Source: Lactobacillus sp. ESL0679 (GTDB taxonomy: Bacteria; Bacillota; Bacilli; Lactobacillales; Lactobacillaceae). Taken from it: DNA of 64,000 nt. Shown in pieces: positions 16,708 through 26,383 of the stretch. A program made the position numbers and the translations under genes. Below the pieces are notes generated by a model. It had not been told where the DNA came from and made no database searches. It was given only the letters and a program-made list of their open reading frames with translations. Where the stretch lies: the NCBI RefSeq assembly GCF_029433515.1, contig NZ_JAQTIG010000004.1:1-64000 (forward strand), read 5' to 3'. The stretch's first letter is position 1, and every line of letters begins with the position of its first letter.

Positions 16708-17892
16708 ATGAAAGCTAGAACTGTTGCCGATAAAATTGCGATAACTTTTTTAACATTTACCGCATTTTTCACTTTGTTTCGTTCTTCAATGGCCGGGATA
16801 TTTTCTTTATTTTATGCAAATAGTGGTATTCCTGATGCTCAAATTTCTGCAATTAAGTCTTGGCAAAGTGTGGGAATTTTAGTAGGGATGCTGCCATCAG
16901 GATTCTTAGCTGATAAAATTGGTCGACTTAAGGTGCTTAATCTGTCTGCAATAATAATTAGTTTTAGTTTCTTTTTATTAATAATAAATCCGTGTTTTAT
17001 CATATTTTCTCTGGCGGAATTTTTGTATGGCATTGGCTTGGCATTTAATTCTGGAACTTTGCTATCGTACATTACAGATTTACAAGAAATAAATCGAATT
17101 AAGCCTAGTAGTAGATTGATGGGTCAGCAAGCAGCTCTTTTGAATATTGCCACGCTAATTGGCGGCAACATTGGAACGTGGCTTTTTGGTTTTAAAATAA
17201 CGGCGCCTGTTTGGTTCGGACTGCTTGGTCTTGCTGTGTATCCATTGTTTGTCTTAATTTTTATTAAAGTCATGGGTTTTCACGATAATCGAGCACAAAT
17301 TACTACTAAGCACGTTAATTTTCTTAAAGCGATAACAATAATCATCAAGAAAAAATCATTTTGGATTCTGTTTTTGGTTAATATTGGTTACGATTGCGGG
17401 ACTCAATTTTTAATGATTTATTGGTCAATCATTTATGTTAAACAGTTGGGATTTAACTTGTCGTTAGTCTATACGGCCTTTATGTGTGCGACGATCGGTG
17501 GAGCGTGGGTATTTCAGCAAATGTCTGGACAAAATTTTACGAAATTAACGATTACCAGTACATTGTGTATGATGTTGCTGCTATGTAGTAATTCTGTTTT
17601 CAGCAACCGGTATATATTCTTAGTTATCTTTTTACTTGTTGAATTATTAATGGGCCTAATATCTGGGCAAATTTCTGCTCTTAGCAATCGGGCGATTTAT
17701 GGTGAAAATAACAAGTCGTTGATGTTATCTGTCGTTTCATTCTTGGTAGAAATTGTTGTCAGTTTATCGTTAATTATTGATGACAAAATTATCGCTGCAA
17801 ATAGCAATTTAACCGTTATGTACTGGGTTTCAGCTGCATACTTTGCCTTAATTTTATTAGCTGTACCATTATTGCAAAAAAGCGAGAACTAA
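16708..17892 (+). CDS. MFS transporter of unknown substrate
   Basis: A 394-residue major facilitator with about 12 membrane helices. Motif A is seen as GFLADKIGRLKVL after helix 2. I start it at ATG 16708, because AAGAGGTG lies 9 nt upstream. An in-frame GTG at 16696 overlaps that site. The next gene begins 1 nt after the stop, so both are probably one operon. The sequence is AT-rich and has many Ile and rare ATA codons, unlike the fba gene before it. The substrate cannot be named. Confidence 0.8.
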   Translation: MKARTVADKIAITFLTFTAFFTLFRSSMAGIFSLFYANSGIPDAQISAIKSWQSVGILVGMLPSGFLADKIGRLKVLNLSAIIISFSFFLLIINPCFIIFSLAEFLYGIGLAFNSGTLLSYITDLQEINRIKPSSRLMGQQAALLNIATLIGGNIGTWLFGFKITAPVWFGLLGLAVYPLFVLIFIKVMGFHDNRAQITTKHVNFLKAITIIIKKKSFWILFLVNIGYDCGTQFLMIYWSIIYVKQLGFNLSLVYTAFMCATIGGAWVFQQMSGQNFTKLTITSTLCMMLLLCSNSVFSNRYIFLVIFLLVELLMGLISGQISALSNRAIYGENNKSLMLSVVSFLVEIVVSLSLIIDDKIIAANSNLTVMYWVSAAYFALILLAVPLLQKSEN

Positions 17893-17893
17893 A

Positions 17894-18439
17894 ATGACTA
17901 CAATTTATTTAATCAGGCATGGTGAGCCTGATACAGGCGTGCACGATGATTGGGCAAGACCGTTAACCAAACTGGGACGACAGCAAGCAATAGAAGTTGC
18001 TGATAAATTTAAAAACTTAACATTGACTGCCATTTATTCAAGTCCGTTTGCTAGAGCTGTGGCAACAGTAACACCGCTATCGCGGCAACAAAATTTGGCA
18101 ATCCAAACCAGCAATTCATTAATTGAGCGCAGAATGCCAGAGTGGTTCAGTGATGCAAAATCTTTTCGTGAATACATTCAAAAGCAGTGGCAGGACTTCA
18201 CTTATACTGCAAAGGGTGGCGAATCCTTGGCAGAAGCGCAGACAAGATATCTTGATTTTTTAAAGAAAATACCTGAGTCGGGTACTGTTGCAATTGGTAC
18301 TCACGGAACAGTAATGAGTTTGGTCTATGATTATTTACATTACGGCCAGGGCTTTAGTGCTTGGCAAAATTTATCGTATGTAGCGATTTTGCGCTTGAAA
18401 GTGATCAAGAAGCACCTGATTGCAGCAAATTTTATTTAA
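17894..18439 (+). CDS. histidine phosphatase family protein (phosphoglycerate mutase-like)
   Basis: A 181-residue branch 1 histidine phosphatase with the N-terminal phospho-His motif LIRHGEPD, the SSPFARA arginine segment and a second histidine in GTHGTV. Members include cofactor-dependent mutases and broad phosphatases. The length favours a small phosphatase rather than glycolytic mutase. It begins 1 nt after the MFS gene and probably shares its transcript. Confidence 0.85.
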   Translation: MTTIYLIRHGEPDTGVHDDWARPLTKLGRQQAIEVADKFKNLTLTAIYSSPFARAVATVTPLSRQQNLAIQTSNSLIERRMPEWFSDAKSFREYIQKQWQDFTYTAKGGESLAEAQTRYLDFLKKIPESGTVAIGTHGTVMSLVYDYLHYGQGFSAWQNLSYVAILRLKVIKKHLIAANFI

Positions 18440-18453
18440 TTATGATCATTCTC

Positions 18454-18484
18454 TTGACCCTGACCTTGCGTCAACCTCTATAGT
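18454..18484 (+). promoter_or_regulatory. MerR-type promoter with 19-bp spacer
   Basis: A -35 box TTGACC (18454-18459), a 19-bp spacer and a -10 box TATAGT (18479-18484). Within the spacer is a dyad TGAC-CTTGC-GTCA (18461-18473). The overlong spacer with a central dyad is the hallmark of promoters twisted open by MerR-family activators. It lies just before the MerR gene, so autoregulation is likely. Confidence 0.75.
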
Positions 18485-18505
18485 TGTTAATAGGAGGTAC
18501 CAATA

Positions 18506-19261
18506 TTGATTACTAGCAAAAAAATTCAGGAGCTAACGGGTTTATCTGCACGCACTTTGCGCTATTATGAGCAACTTGGACTGATTAGGCCTGAGCGGGA
18601 TGCTTCATCAAATTATCGCGTATATCGGGAAAATGATGTCACTACTTTACAACAAATTCTTATTTTCAAAAAGATGGGCTTTAAATTGAGTGTCATTAAG
18701 GATATTTTACAAAATCCAGAATTTAATCTTGATGCGGCGCTAGAGTTGCAAATGAAAATGCTGAATAAGCAAAAGCAAGAATTGGAGCAAGTAATCAATA
18801 ATGTTAAACATACGATTCAGGCAAGAAAAGGAGAAATCACAATGACAGATACAGAAAAATTTGCCGGACTGAAAGAAACATTATTGCAAGAAAACGAAGC
18901 AAATTATGGTGACGAGGTTAGGCATAAATACGGTGAAGATATTTATGAAGCAGCTCAAGAAAAATTCACCAAAATCTCAGAGAGCTCATATCGCGATTTA
19001 GTTAATAATGAAACAAAATTAATTCAAAATTTGCATATTGTGCTACTCAATCCAGAAAAAGAAATAGAACTAAAACAAAGTATTTTTACAGAACATCAGG
19101 CTTGGCTTAAACAGTTATTGCCGCAATATTCAACTAAAATTCATTTAGGAATTATTCAGCTCTACCAATGTGACAGCCGCTTTAGTGCGTATTATGATAA
19201 GCGAGCTGGGGCAGGTGCAACTAACTTACTAGTGAAGATTTGTCGATTATTTTTATCATAA
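18506..19261 (+). CDS. MerR-family regulator with TipAS ligand domain
   Basis: A 251-residue activator. The N-terminal MerR winged helix (residues 1-70: KIQELTGLSARTLRYYEQLGLI) and coiled coil (about 75-110) are followed by a TipAS-like all-helical domain (about 120-251) that in Streptomyces TipA binds thiopeptide antibiotics. The start is TTG, 7 nt after TAGGAGGT. An internal ATG (residue 113, position 18842) has its own AAAAGGAG 8 nt upstream, as in tipA, where it yields the free ligand-binding domain. No drug exporter is adjacent, apart from the MFS gene two genes upstream. Confidence 0.85.
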   Translation: MITSKKIQELTGLSARTLRYYEQLGLIRPERDASSNYRVYRENDVTTLQQILIFKKMGFKLSVIKDILQNPEFNLDAALELQMKMLNKQKQELEQVINNVKHTIQARKGEITMTDTEKFAGLKETLLQENEANYGDEVRHKYGEDIYEAAQEKFTKISESSYRDLVNNETKLIQNLHIVLLNPEKEIELKQSIFTEHQAWLKQLLPQYSTKIHLGIIQLYQCDSRFSAYYDKRAGAGATNLLVKICRLFLS

Positions 19262-19298
19262 AAAAATCTCCTTTTCTGAAGTGGAAAAGGAGTTTTTT
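19262..19298 (+). terminator. terminator of the MerR gene
   Basis: Stem AATCTCCTTTTC/GAAAAGGAGTTTTTT starting at the stop codon. The A-run on the left makes it usable for the convergent RluA gene as well. Confidence 0.85.
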
Positions 19299-19310
19299 AG
19301 TTTGCGTATT

Positions 19311-20165
19311 TTAAAATTTGATTTCTTGTGGCAGTTTAACCTGAACTTGATCAAAGGAAAAAGGTTTATTGAACGACATTTGGTAGGCAGTTAAATGCAA
19401 GAATTCGTCTGGGACACAATCCGGATTATAGAGTGGATCGCCAACAATTGGGCAGCCAATAGCGGCTAAATGGACACGGATTTGGTGTGTTCGGCCAGTT
19501 TTAAGCTGCAATTTAATTAGGGCCTCGTTAGATGTTTGGTTTAAAACTTGATAATGGGTAATTGACGATAAGCCGTCTACACGAACCATTCTCTTGCGTT
19601 GATCACTTGGATCCTGACCAATTGGCAGATTGATTGTACCACTTGCTTGCAATTTTTCCGGGTGATTAACGACGGCAATGTACTCACGATGAAAAATTTT
19701 GGTAGTTAATTCGCGGTTAAGAATCGGCACAACCGCCGGATTTTTGGCAACTAGCAATAAGCCAGTAGTTAACATATCTAGGCGGTGGACGACAAAGGGG
19801 CTTAATCCTAAGTAGGTGGCGCAATCATTCAGTGCCGTATCGGTTTCAGCTAAGTTGGGATGTGTCTTTTGCCCAGCGGGCTTATTAATCACGAGTACAT
19901 CCTGGTCTTCATAAATAACATCGGGCAGCTTGCCACTAGCTGGATAAGTGCCTTGCTCAGATTCAACGCAGTCCAGTTCTAATTCGATTTTGTCATTTGG
20001 GTAAACCAATTGGTTAAAATACCGATAATGGCCATTGACGCGGATTTTTTGTTCAATTCGTAAGAAATGACGCCACTTGCGTGGCACTAGCAGCTGGCGT
20101 AACAAGTCGCCAACAGAACATGGTTTGAGATTTTTGGGATAATTAAGTGTAAAATAATAGCTCAT
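19311..20165 (-). CDS. RluA-family pseudouridine synthase
   Basis: Converts uridines to pseudouridine in rRNA or tRNA. The RluA catalytic motif is FVVHRLDMLTTGLLL, with Asp of HRLD as nucleophile. GRTHQIRVHLAAIGCPIVGDPLY is the second signature. An S4-like N-terminal region covers about residues 1-75. The length (284) fits the RluD/YjbO/YhcT group. The target site cannot be assigned. It is divergent from the PBP1A gene. Confidence 0.9.
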   Translation of the reverse strand: MSYYFTLNYPKNLKPCSVGDLLRQLLVPRKWRHFLRIEQKIRVNGHYRYFNQLVYPNDKIELELDCVESEQGTYPASGKLPDVIYEDQDVLVINKPAGQKTHPNLAETDTALNDCATYLGLSPFVVHRLDMLTTGLLLVAKNPAVVPILNRELTTKIFHREYIAVVNHPEKLQASGTINLPIGQDPSDQRKRMVRVDGLSSITHYQVLNQTSNEALIKLQLKTGRTHQIRVHLAAIGCPIVGDPLYNPDCVPDEFLHLTAYQMSFNKPFSFDQVQVKLPQEIKF

Positions 20166-20251
20166 AAATATTTATTAAGTCTTTTTGTAAATAAAACTAA
20201 TCCTCTTCTAATATGATACAATTTTAGGTGTTTCTAAAAGGAGCAGAATTT

Positions 20252-22309
20252 ATGGACAATAATGAACCAAAGAAAAACGGTTTGAGTAGGGCGTGGCGTC
20301 GCTTTGATAACCGTTTTTATATCGGTCGCTGGATTATTTTAATCCTGCTTAGCGTGATCCTTTTGGTTTGTACGTATTATACCGTTAAAGTAAAAACTTC
20401 GAATATATCTAATTTAAAGGCCTCTTTGTCAACAACGACTGCCATTTATGATTATAAAGGTCAAAAGGCAGGGGCGCTGTATTCACAAAAAGGTTCCTTT
20501 GTCGAATATAATAAAATTTCACCAAATGTCAAGAATGCTGTCATTTCGACTGAGGACCGGACATTTTGGACTAATCCCGGCTTTAGTATCAAGGGGATGG
20601 CTCGGGCTGGTTTAGGCATTGTTATTCATCATGGGCAAATTTCTGGTGGGGGGTCAACGATTACCCAGCAGCTCGCCAAGAACGCGCTGTTAACGCAGCG
20701 GCAAACATTTTCGCGTAAATTAGAAGAATTGTTTTTTGCTATTGAGATTACGCACGTTTATTCTAAAAAAGATATTTTGACAATGTATCTTAATAATGCT
20801 TATTTTGGCAATGGTGTTTGGGGCGTGCAAGATGCTAGTAAAAAGTACTTTGGCAAGGATGCTAGTCAGCTAACTGTCAGTGAGGGTGCCACTTTGGCCG
20901 GGATTTTACGTAATCCGAGCCAGTATAATCCGATTGACCACATGTCTTATGCACTTTCGCGGCGAAATTTAATTTTAAAGCTAATGGTTGAAAATAAAAA
21001 GCTCTCTCAATCAGAAGCTAAGATTGCCCAAAAGCAAGGCTTAACGCTGGTCGATGCATATCATAACCAAGATGGGTACCGTTATCCGTACTTTTTTGAT
21101 GCAGTGGTTGATGAGGCCATTAACCGTTATGGCTTAAAAGAAGAAGATGTAATGAACAAGGGTTTGAAAATTTATACGACATTGAATCAAAATTATCAGG
21201 GACAATTGCAGGATAAATTTAGTCAGGACTGGCTCTTTCCACAAAATGCGGCAGATGGTGTCCAAACTCAGGGGGCCAGTGTCGTGATGGACCCAGCAAC
21301 TGGTGCTGTGCGGGCAGTTATTGGTGGTCGCGGCAAGCACGTCTTTCGCGGTTATAATCGGGCAACGCAAATGAAGCGGCAGCCAGGCTCATCGATTAAG
21401 CCACTAGTTACGTATGCCCCAGCGCTGCAAGAGGGTTATCATTATGACTCACAACTCTCAAATAAGCTGCAACGCTTTGGTAAGAATGGTTATGAGCCGC
21501 ATAATGTTGATAATGGTTATTCTGATAAAATCCCGATGTACACGGCCTTAGCCCAGAGTAAGAATGTGCCTGCGGTTTGGTTGCTTGATAAAATTGGCGT
21601 TGCCAAGGGTGTACAGTCTGCTAGTAACTTTGGCCTCAAGGTGCCTAAGTCCGACCAAAACTTAGCTTTGGCTCTTGGTGGTTTATCAAGTGGTGTGTCA
21701 CCATTGCAAATGGCCAGAGCCTACTCTGCCTTTGCCAATAAGGGTAATCTGCCAAATAGCTCGTACTTTATTACGAAGATAACTGATGCCAGTGGCAATG
21801 TCTTGGCTGAAAATCATAATCCAGGCACTCACAGGATAATTTCAACTAATACTGCCAAAGAAATGACGACAATGCTATTAGGCGTTTTCAGTGGTGGGAC
21901 AGCAACTTCGGCGCAGCCAAATGGCTATCGCGTTGCTGGAAAGACGGGATCAACAGAAGTACCTAACTCGTATGGCTTTGGTACCAAGGATCAATGGATT
22001 GTTGGCTATACGCCGGATGTTGTCGTGGCAACCTGGGTTGGCTTTGACAAGACTAACAGGGAGCATTACATGCATGGCGTTTCAGAAACTGGCATTACGC
22101 GGCTTTATAAGGCTGAAATGGAGGGCGTTTTACCGTATACCGCGCAAAATCAGTTTACTGAAAAAGCCCCTAACCAAATTATTAAGCAAAATGGTGCCGG
22201 TTCGGATTGGACTAGTGGTCTTGGCGATAAAATTGAAAAAGGTTTTGGTTCGGCGAGTCAAAAGCTTAATGAATGGTATAATGATGTTAAGGGCCTAATT
22301 GGCCATTAA
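20252..22309 (+). CDS. pbp1A: bifunctional penicillin-binding protein 1A
   Basis: Membrane-anchored peptidoglycan synthase. After a short cytoplasmic tail and one membrane helix (about residues 30-50) comes a glycosyltransferase domain (EDRTFW, GGSTITQQLAKN, RKLEELFFAIEI). The transpeptidase domain has SxxK in GSSIKP, SxN in AQSKN and KTG in GKTGST. I start it at ATG 20252, 7-8 nt after AAAGGAG. An in-frame GTG at 20228 has no site. This gives 685 residues. ylbF follows after 18 nt. Confidence 0.95.
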   Translation: MDNNEPKKNGLSRAWRRFDNRFYIGRWIILILLSVILLVCTYYTVKVKTSNISNLKASLSTTTAIYDYKGQKAGALYSQKGSFVEYNKISPNVKNAVISTEDRTFWTNPGFSIKGMARAGLGIVIHHGQISGGGSTITQQLAKNALLTQRQTFSRKLEELFFAIEITHVYSKKDILTMYLNNAYFGNGVWGVQDASKKYFGKDASQLTVSEGATLAGILRNPSQYNPIDHMSYALSRRNLILKLMVENKKLSQSEAKIAQKQGLTLVDAYHNQDGYRYPYFFDAVVDEAINRYGLKEEDVMNKGLKIYTTLNQNYQGQLQDKFSQDWLFPQNAADGVQTQGASVVMDPATGAVRAVIGGRGKHVFRGYNRATQMKRQPGSSIKPLVTYAPALQEGYHYDSQLSNKLQRFGKNGYEPHNVDNGYSDKIPMYTALAQSKNVPAVWLLDKIGVAKGVQSASNFGLKVPKSDQNLALALGGLSSGVSPLQMARAYSAFANKGNLPNSSYFITKITDASGNVLAENHNPGTHRIISTNTAKEMTTMLLGVFSGGTATSAQPNGYRVAGKTGSTEVPNSYGFGTKDQWIVGYTPDVVVATWVGFDKTNREHYMHGVSETGITRLYKAEMEGVLPYTAQNQFTEKAPNQIIKQNGAGSDWTSGLGDKIEKGFGSASQKLNEWYNDVKGLIGH

Positions 22310-22327
22310 TTTAGGAGGACTTTTTAT

Positions 22328-22678
22328 ATGGTAAACATCTACGACTCAGCTAATCAATTAGCTTCTGACTTGCAGAAAATCGAAGAATACAAGGCTTTAG
22401 AAGAAGCAATTGACGGCGTTAAGAAGAATGCTGACAGTTCAGCCTTGTTTAAGGAAATGGACAAGATGCAAGCGCAAATTATGCAAGCCCAAGCTCAAGG
22501 TCAGGATATTGGAAAAGATATTCAAGACGAATATAAGCAATTAAACGAAAAAGTACAAAAAGATCCAGAGATTTTAAAACTTTTGCAAGCAGAACAAGGT
22601 TTGTATAAGACAATTGATGATGTTCAAAAGGCAATTACCAAGCCAATCAATGATCTTTATGAAGGTCTTAGAAACTAG
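22328..22678 (+). CDS. YlbF/YmcA family protein
   Basis: A 116-residue helical protein of the YlbF/YmcA (Com_YlbF) family, with heptad-like Glu/Lys/Gln repeats from about residue 10 to 100. In Bacillus, YlbF, YmcA and YaaT form a complex that affects RNase Y and competence. Here it sits in front of the YhaO/YhaN/YhaM nuclease genes, a common arrangement in Lactobacillus. Ribosome site AGGAGG precedes ATG. Confidence 0.85.
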   Translation: MVNIYDSANQLASDLQKIEEYKALEEAIDGVKKNADSSALFKEMDKMQAQIMQAQAQGQDIGKDIQDEYKQLNEKVQKDPEILKLLQAEQGLYKTIDDVQKAITKPINDLYEGLRN

Positions 22679-22686
22679 AAGAAATT

Positions 22687-23898
22687 ATGAAATTTATCCA
22701 CTTTGCGGATGCACATTTAGATAGTCCATTTTTGGGGCTATCTTTTTTGCCATCTAAGCGATTTTCTCAAATCCAACAAGCACCCAATCAGTCTTTAAGT
22801 AAGATTGTCGACCTTGCCTTAGCAGAACAGGTTGACCTAGTGTTAATTGCTGGCGACACCTTTGATAGTAGTCGGCCTAATCCCGGCAGTCAGCTATTTT
22901 TAGCTGACCAAATTAAACGCCTGACAGATGCTCAAATTCAGGTAGTGATGATTTTTGGTAATCATGATCACATGTGGGCAGCGGATTTATTGGTGCCAGA
23001 TAGTCCGTACTTTAAACTGCTGGGTGATGGTGAGCAGGTTGAAACCGTGTCTTGCCAAACTAGAAGCGGTTTTGACTACGATGTTAGCGGTTTTTCTTAT
23101 CTTAACAATCACATTACTTCTGATCTCGTGCCGAATTTTCCTGCAAAAACTGTGCACTATACCTTCGGGATGATGCACGCTCAAGAAAGGGCTGGGCAAG
23201 TTAGTCAAAATGTTTATGCACCGTTTAATTTGAGCGAATTAAAAAGTCTTAATTATGATTATTTTGCCCTTGGTCATATTCACTTGCGGCAAATTTTGTC
23301 AGAAACACCGCTAATTGTTTACCCTGGCAACATTCAGGGCCGCCACATTAACGAATTGGGCGTTAAGGGCTGTTATCTGGGAATAATTAACGAGCAGACA
23401 AAGAAGACGCAAATTAAATTCATGCCAACTAGTCCAATTGTTTGGGCAAAAGCTACGCTGACTTTAACTGCTGAAATTACGCCCAATGATTTGCGGATGC
23501 ATGTTTTAGCAAGTCTCAAACCAGAATCGACGACTTATTATAGCTTGCAAATTATTGGCGCCGAGTATCTGAACGATCAAGAGCGGGAACTGGTGCAAGA
23601 TACCAATTATTGGCAGGGAATTTCACGAGAACTAGCTTTTGAGTCGCAATTAGTGGATGTGCGTTTTACTACTAACAGTCGCTTAGAAATTGCTGCTAAC
23701 GACCAGGCTTACTTCACGCAAGCCGCGGAAGAACTTTTTGATCCAGAAACATTTGCCAAGTTAGGTCAAGATTGGATTAAAAAGGATGAATTGGCTGCTA
23801 TACTCGCACAGGATCCGCAATTTTTACAAGAGGTGAAGGAGTTAGCTGCAGTTAAGCTGAACAATAATTTAAAGGGGATTAACGATGAAACTGATTAA
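22687..23898 (+). CDS. yhaO: DNA repair exonuclease, SbcD/YhaO-like
   Basis: A 403-residue calcineurin-like metallophosphoesterase. The metal-binding motifs are in order: HFADAHLDSP, LIAGDTFDSS, FGNHDH and GHIHLR. It is the SbcD/Mre11-type nuclease subunit expected to work with the ATPase encoded by the next gene, which it overlaps by 14 nt. The pair resembles yhaO-yhaN of Bacillus. Its exact DNA substrate is not known. Confidence 0.9.
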   Translation: MKFIHFADAHLDSPFLGLSFLPSKRFSQIQQAPNQSLSKIVDLALAEQVDLVLIAGDTFDSSRPNPGSQLFLADQIKRLTDAQIQVVMIFGNHDHMWAADLLVPDSPYFKLLGDGEQVETVSCQTRSGFDYDVSGFSYLNNHITSDLVPNFPAKTVHYTFGMMHAQERAGQVSQNVYAPFNLSELKSLNYDYFALGHIHLRQILSETPLIVYPGNIQGRHINELGVKGCYLGIINEQTKKTQIKFMPTSPIVWAKATLTLTAEITPNDLRMHVLASLKPESTTYYSLQIIGAEYLNDQERELVQDTNYWQGISRELAFESQLVDVRFTTNSRLEIAANDQAYFTQAAEELFDPETFAKLGQDWIKKDELAAILAQDPQFLQEVKELAAVKLNNNLKGINDETD

Positions 23899-26383
23899 GA
23901 TAAAAATTATTAATTTTGGCCAGTTTTCAAATTTTACCTTTGATTTAGCGGATAAGAATCTGAATGTCTTTTTTGGTGCCAATGAAGCGGGCAAGAGCAC
24001 GGTTGTGGCCTTTATTAAGCAGATTTTGTTTGGCTTTCATTTGGGTAAACGCACCAGCGATTTTTTTGAAGATTATAAACCGTTGGCTCGTGTCAGTCCG
24101 ATGGGGGGCTCGCTATTTTTTACAGCGGAAAATGGTCAACAGTTTGAAGTAGAGCGGTTGTATGCCAGCGGCAAGGGGTCAAAATTGGGAACGTTAACTG
24201 TTAAGTGTGACGGGCAAGTTGTTCCCGAAAGTGTCTTTTTTGACCAAATTAAAAATATTGACGGCGATTTTTATACCGCAAGTTTTATTTTTAACCAAGA
24301 CATGTTAGCTAAAGTAATTGACATTAGTCAGACAGATCTCTTAGAGCGGATTTATTATTTGGGAGCAGCCAACAGCGACCAGCTCATTGATTTGCGTGAC
24401 AAGTTTGCCAAAGCGGCGGATAAATTATTTAAGAATCGAGGTTCACTACCGCCAGTAAATAAGCTGCTGACAAAGATGCAGGAGCAAAGAGCGCAGTTAG
24501 ATGAAACCGAGGGTGAATTTACTGATTATCAGACCTTGGAGTCTAGCGCACTTGAGCAGAAAAATTTGCAAAAAAACAGTGAAACTGAATTACATAACCT
24601 GCAAGGTGAATTGAATCAGATTGAGCAGTTGCGTAAGCAGTTGCCGAATTATCAAAAACTGCTAGAGTTGAAGCAACAGTTAAAAGAGGTTAAGTTTGAT
24701 CCTGCGCAGTATCAACTTGCACAAAAATTAGCCGTGCAGCAGCAAAATTTACAACAGACGATTGCGGGCTTAAGAAAGCGACTAACGCAGTTTACTGATA
24801 TTGCTGAAAATGCTAGAGCAGCCAAATTGGTTCAGAAAAAGCCAGAATTACTGCAGTGGAAAGCAGAATATTCTTCATGTGTGCAAAAGGCGCAACAGAT
24901 TACGCAGGCTGAGCAACAATTATTGGCGCTAACGCCAGATTTGCAACAGATTATTGGGCTTAATCAAGAGGCAATTATTAAGTTGCAGCAAGATTATCAA
25001 GCATTATCATCTAAGCAGCCGATAGTTCAAAGTGATAATTCAAATAATCGAATTTGGCTGGTAGCAGCTGGTATTTTGCCACTCATTGGTGTGATTTTAT
25101 TAGTTACTGGTCCACGAATTGTTGGTGGTCTTTTACTAATTTTCGGAATTATTGGCGCTTGCTGGGCTGTTAAGCAGCAAAAACTGCAGGAAAATAGGCA
25201 GGCAGCTGTGCGTGCAAAACAAGCTAAAGTTAAGCAAATGCAAACTGCTTTTGGTCAAAAGTATCACCTTAATCCGGAAACCTTAGACTTGCCTAATTTG
25301 CTCAATCAGTGGCGGCAATATCAACTGCAGAAGCAAAATGAGCAGGCCAATCGCGAGCAGTTAGCAAATTTACAAGAGCAAGTTGACCAATTAGCACACG
25401 AACTGAGCATGGTTTTGAACCACAATGTGCCGACAGATTTTGCTGGAGTAATTGCCGCACTTGATTCGCTAGCTGAACAAGAAAAGCAAAAGCAGCATCA
25501 AGAGGAAACTAAGGCAACAGTGGAAAGTAGCTTAGCAGAAAATAATGCCGAGTTGCAGCAGGTTAATTTAAAATTGAAAGCTGTGTTGGCCGAAGCTGGG
25601 GTTAAAACTTTAGCTGATTATGGGCAATTGCAGATTGTCAAGCAGCAGCAGGAAACAATTAAAACCCAGATTGCAGCATTGACGGCCAATCTGCAAGATG
25701 ACTTGCCACAATTAGCTCAATTTTTACAAGATGAACCTAAGGTGCAGGCAAAAGAAACTGCTTTACGGCAGAAAATTGCTGCAGTTGAAGAGCAAAATCA
25801 TACCCTTCAGGGTCAAGTAGCCGAAACCAATGTTAAAATGGCTCATCTCGCTAGTTCAACAGCCGTCTTTACGGCTAAACAAGAATTGGCCAACACGCAA
25901 ACGCTATTTCGCAACCAAAGTGCTGAATATTTAGCTAACTTATTTGCCAGCAAGTGGATTAGCCGCGCGTTAGACCTTGCATCCAATGAACGTTTTCCAA
26001 AAATGTTAACTGATGCAAAAGAATATTTGCGACTGTTAACAAATAACCGGTATAATAATATTAAAATTGATAAAAAATTATCTGTCACACGAGCTGATGG
26101 TAAAACTATCAAGGTGAAATACCTCTCGCGCGGTACGCAGGAACAACTTTACTTTGCCTTAAAGCTGGCATTTGTTCAGCAGGTTAAGGAACAAATTAAT
26201 TTGCCAATCCTAATTGATGATTCATTTGTTAATTTTGACGATCAAAGAACGGGTCAAATTGAACAGCTTTTAAAGCAAATTGCACAAACTACTCAAGTTT
26301 TGATTTTTACGGCACAAAAGAAATTAGTTGAGCAATTAAAGCTGCAACCGCTGACTTTTACGAAAGGAACCGAAAATGTTTAG
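23885..26383 (+). CDS. yhaN: SMC-like AAA ATPase, YhaN type
   Basis: An 832-residue ABC-type ATPase like SbcC/Rad50. Walker A is GANEAGKST (residues 31-39). Long Gln/Glu-rich coiled coils cover about 190-370 and 430-700. The C-terminal half carries the signature YLSRGTQEQLYFALKLA and Walker B LPILIDDSFVNFDD. In the middle, at about 389-428, is a hydrophobic pair of helices, typical of YhaN and suggesting membrane attachment. It overlaps the nuclease gene before it and the yhaM gene after it by 8 nt. Confidence 0.9.
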   Translation: MKLIKIKIINFGQFSNFTFDLADKNLNVFFGANEAGKSTVVAFIKQILFGFHLGKRTSDFFEDYKPLARVSPMGGSLFFTAENGQQFEVERLYASGKGSKLGTLTVKCDGQVVPESVFFDQIKNIDGDFYTASFIFNQDMLAKVIDISQTDLLERIYYLGAANSDQLIDLRDKFAKAADKLFKNRGSLPPVNKLLTKMQEQRAQLDETEGEFTDYQTLESSALEQKNLQKNSETELHNLQGELNQIEQLRKQLPNYQKLLELKQQLKEVKFDPAQYQLAQKLAVQQQNLQQTIAGLRKRLTQFTDIAENARAAKLVQKKPELLQWKAEYSSCVQKAQQITQAEQQLLALTPDLQQIIGLNQEAIIKLQQDYQALSSKQPIVQSDNSNNRIWLVAAGILPLIGVILLVTGPRIVGGLLLIFGIIGACWAVKQQKLQENRQAAVRAKQAKVKQMQTAFGQKYHLNPETLDLPNLLNQWRQYQLQKQNEQANREQLANLQEQVDQLAHELSMVLNHNVPTDFAGVIAALDSLAEQEKQKQHQEETKATVESSLAENNAELQQVNLKLKAVLAEAGVKTLADYGQLQIVKQQQETIKTQIAALTANLQDDLPQLAQFLQDEPKVQAKETALRQKIAAVEEQNHTLQGQVAETNVKMAHLASSTAVFTAKQELANTQTLFRNQSAEYLANLFASKWISRALDLASNERFPKMLTDAKEYLRLLTNNRYNNIKIDKKLSVTRADGKTIKVKYLSRGTQEQLYFALKLAFVQQVKEQINLPILIDDSFVNFDDQRTGQIEQLLKQIAQTTQVLIFTAQKKLVEQLKLQPLTFTKGTENV

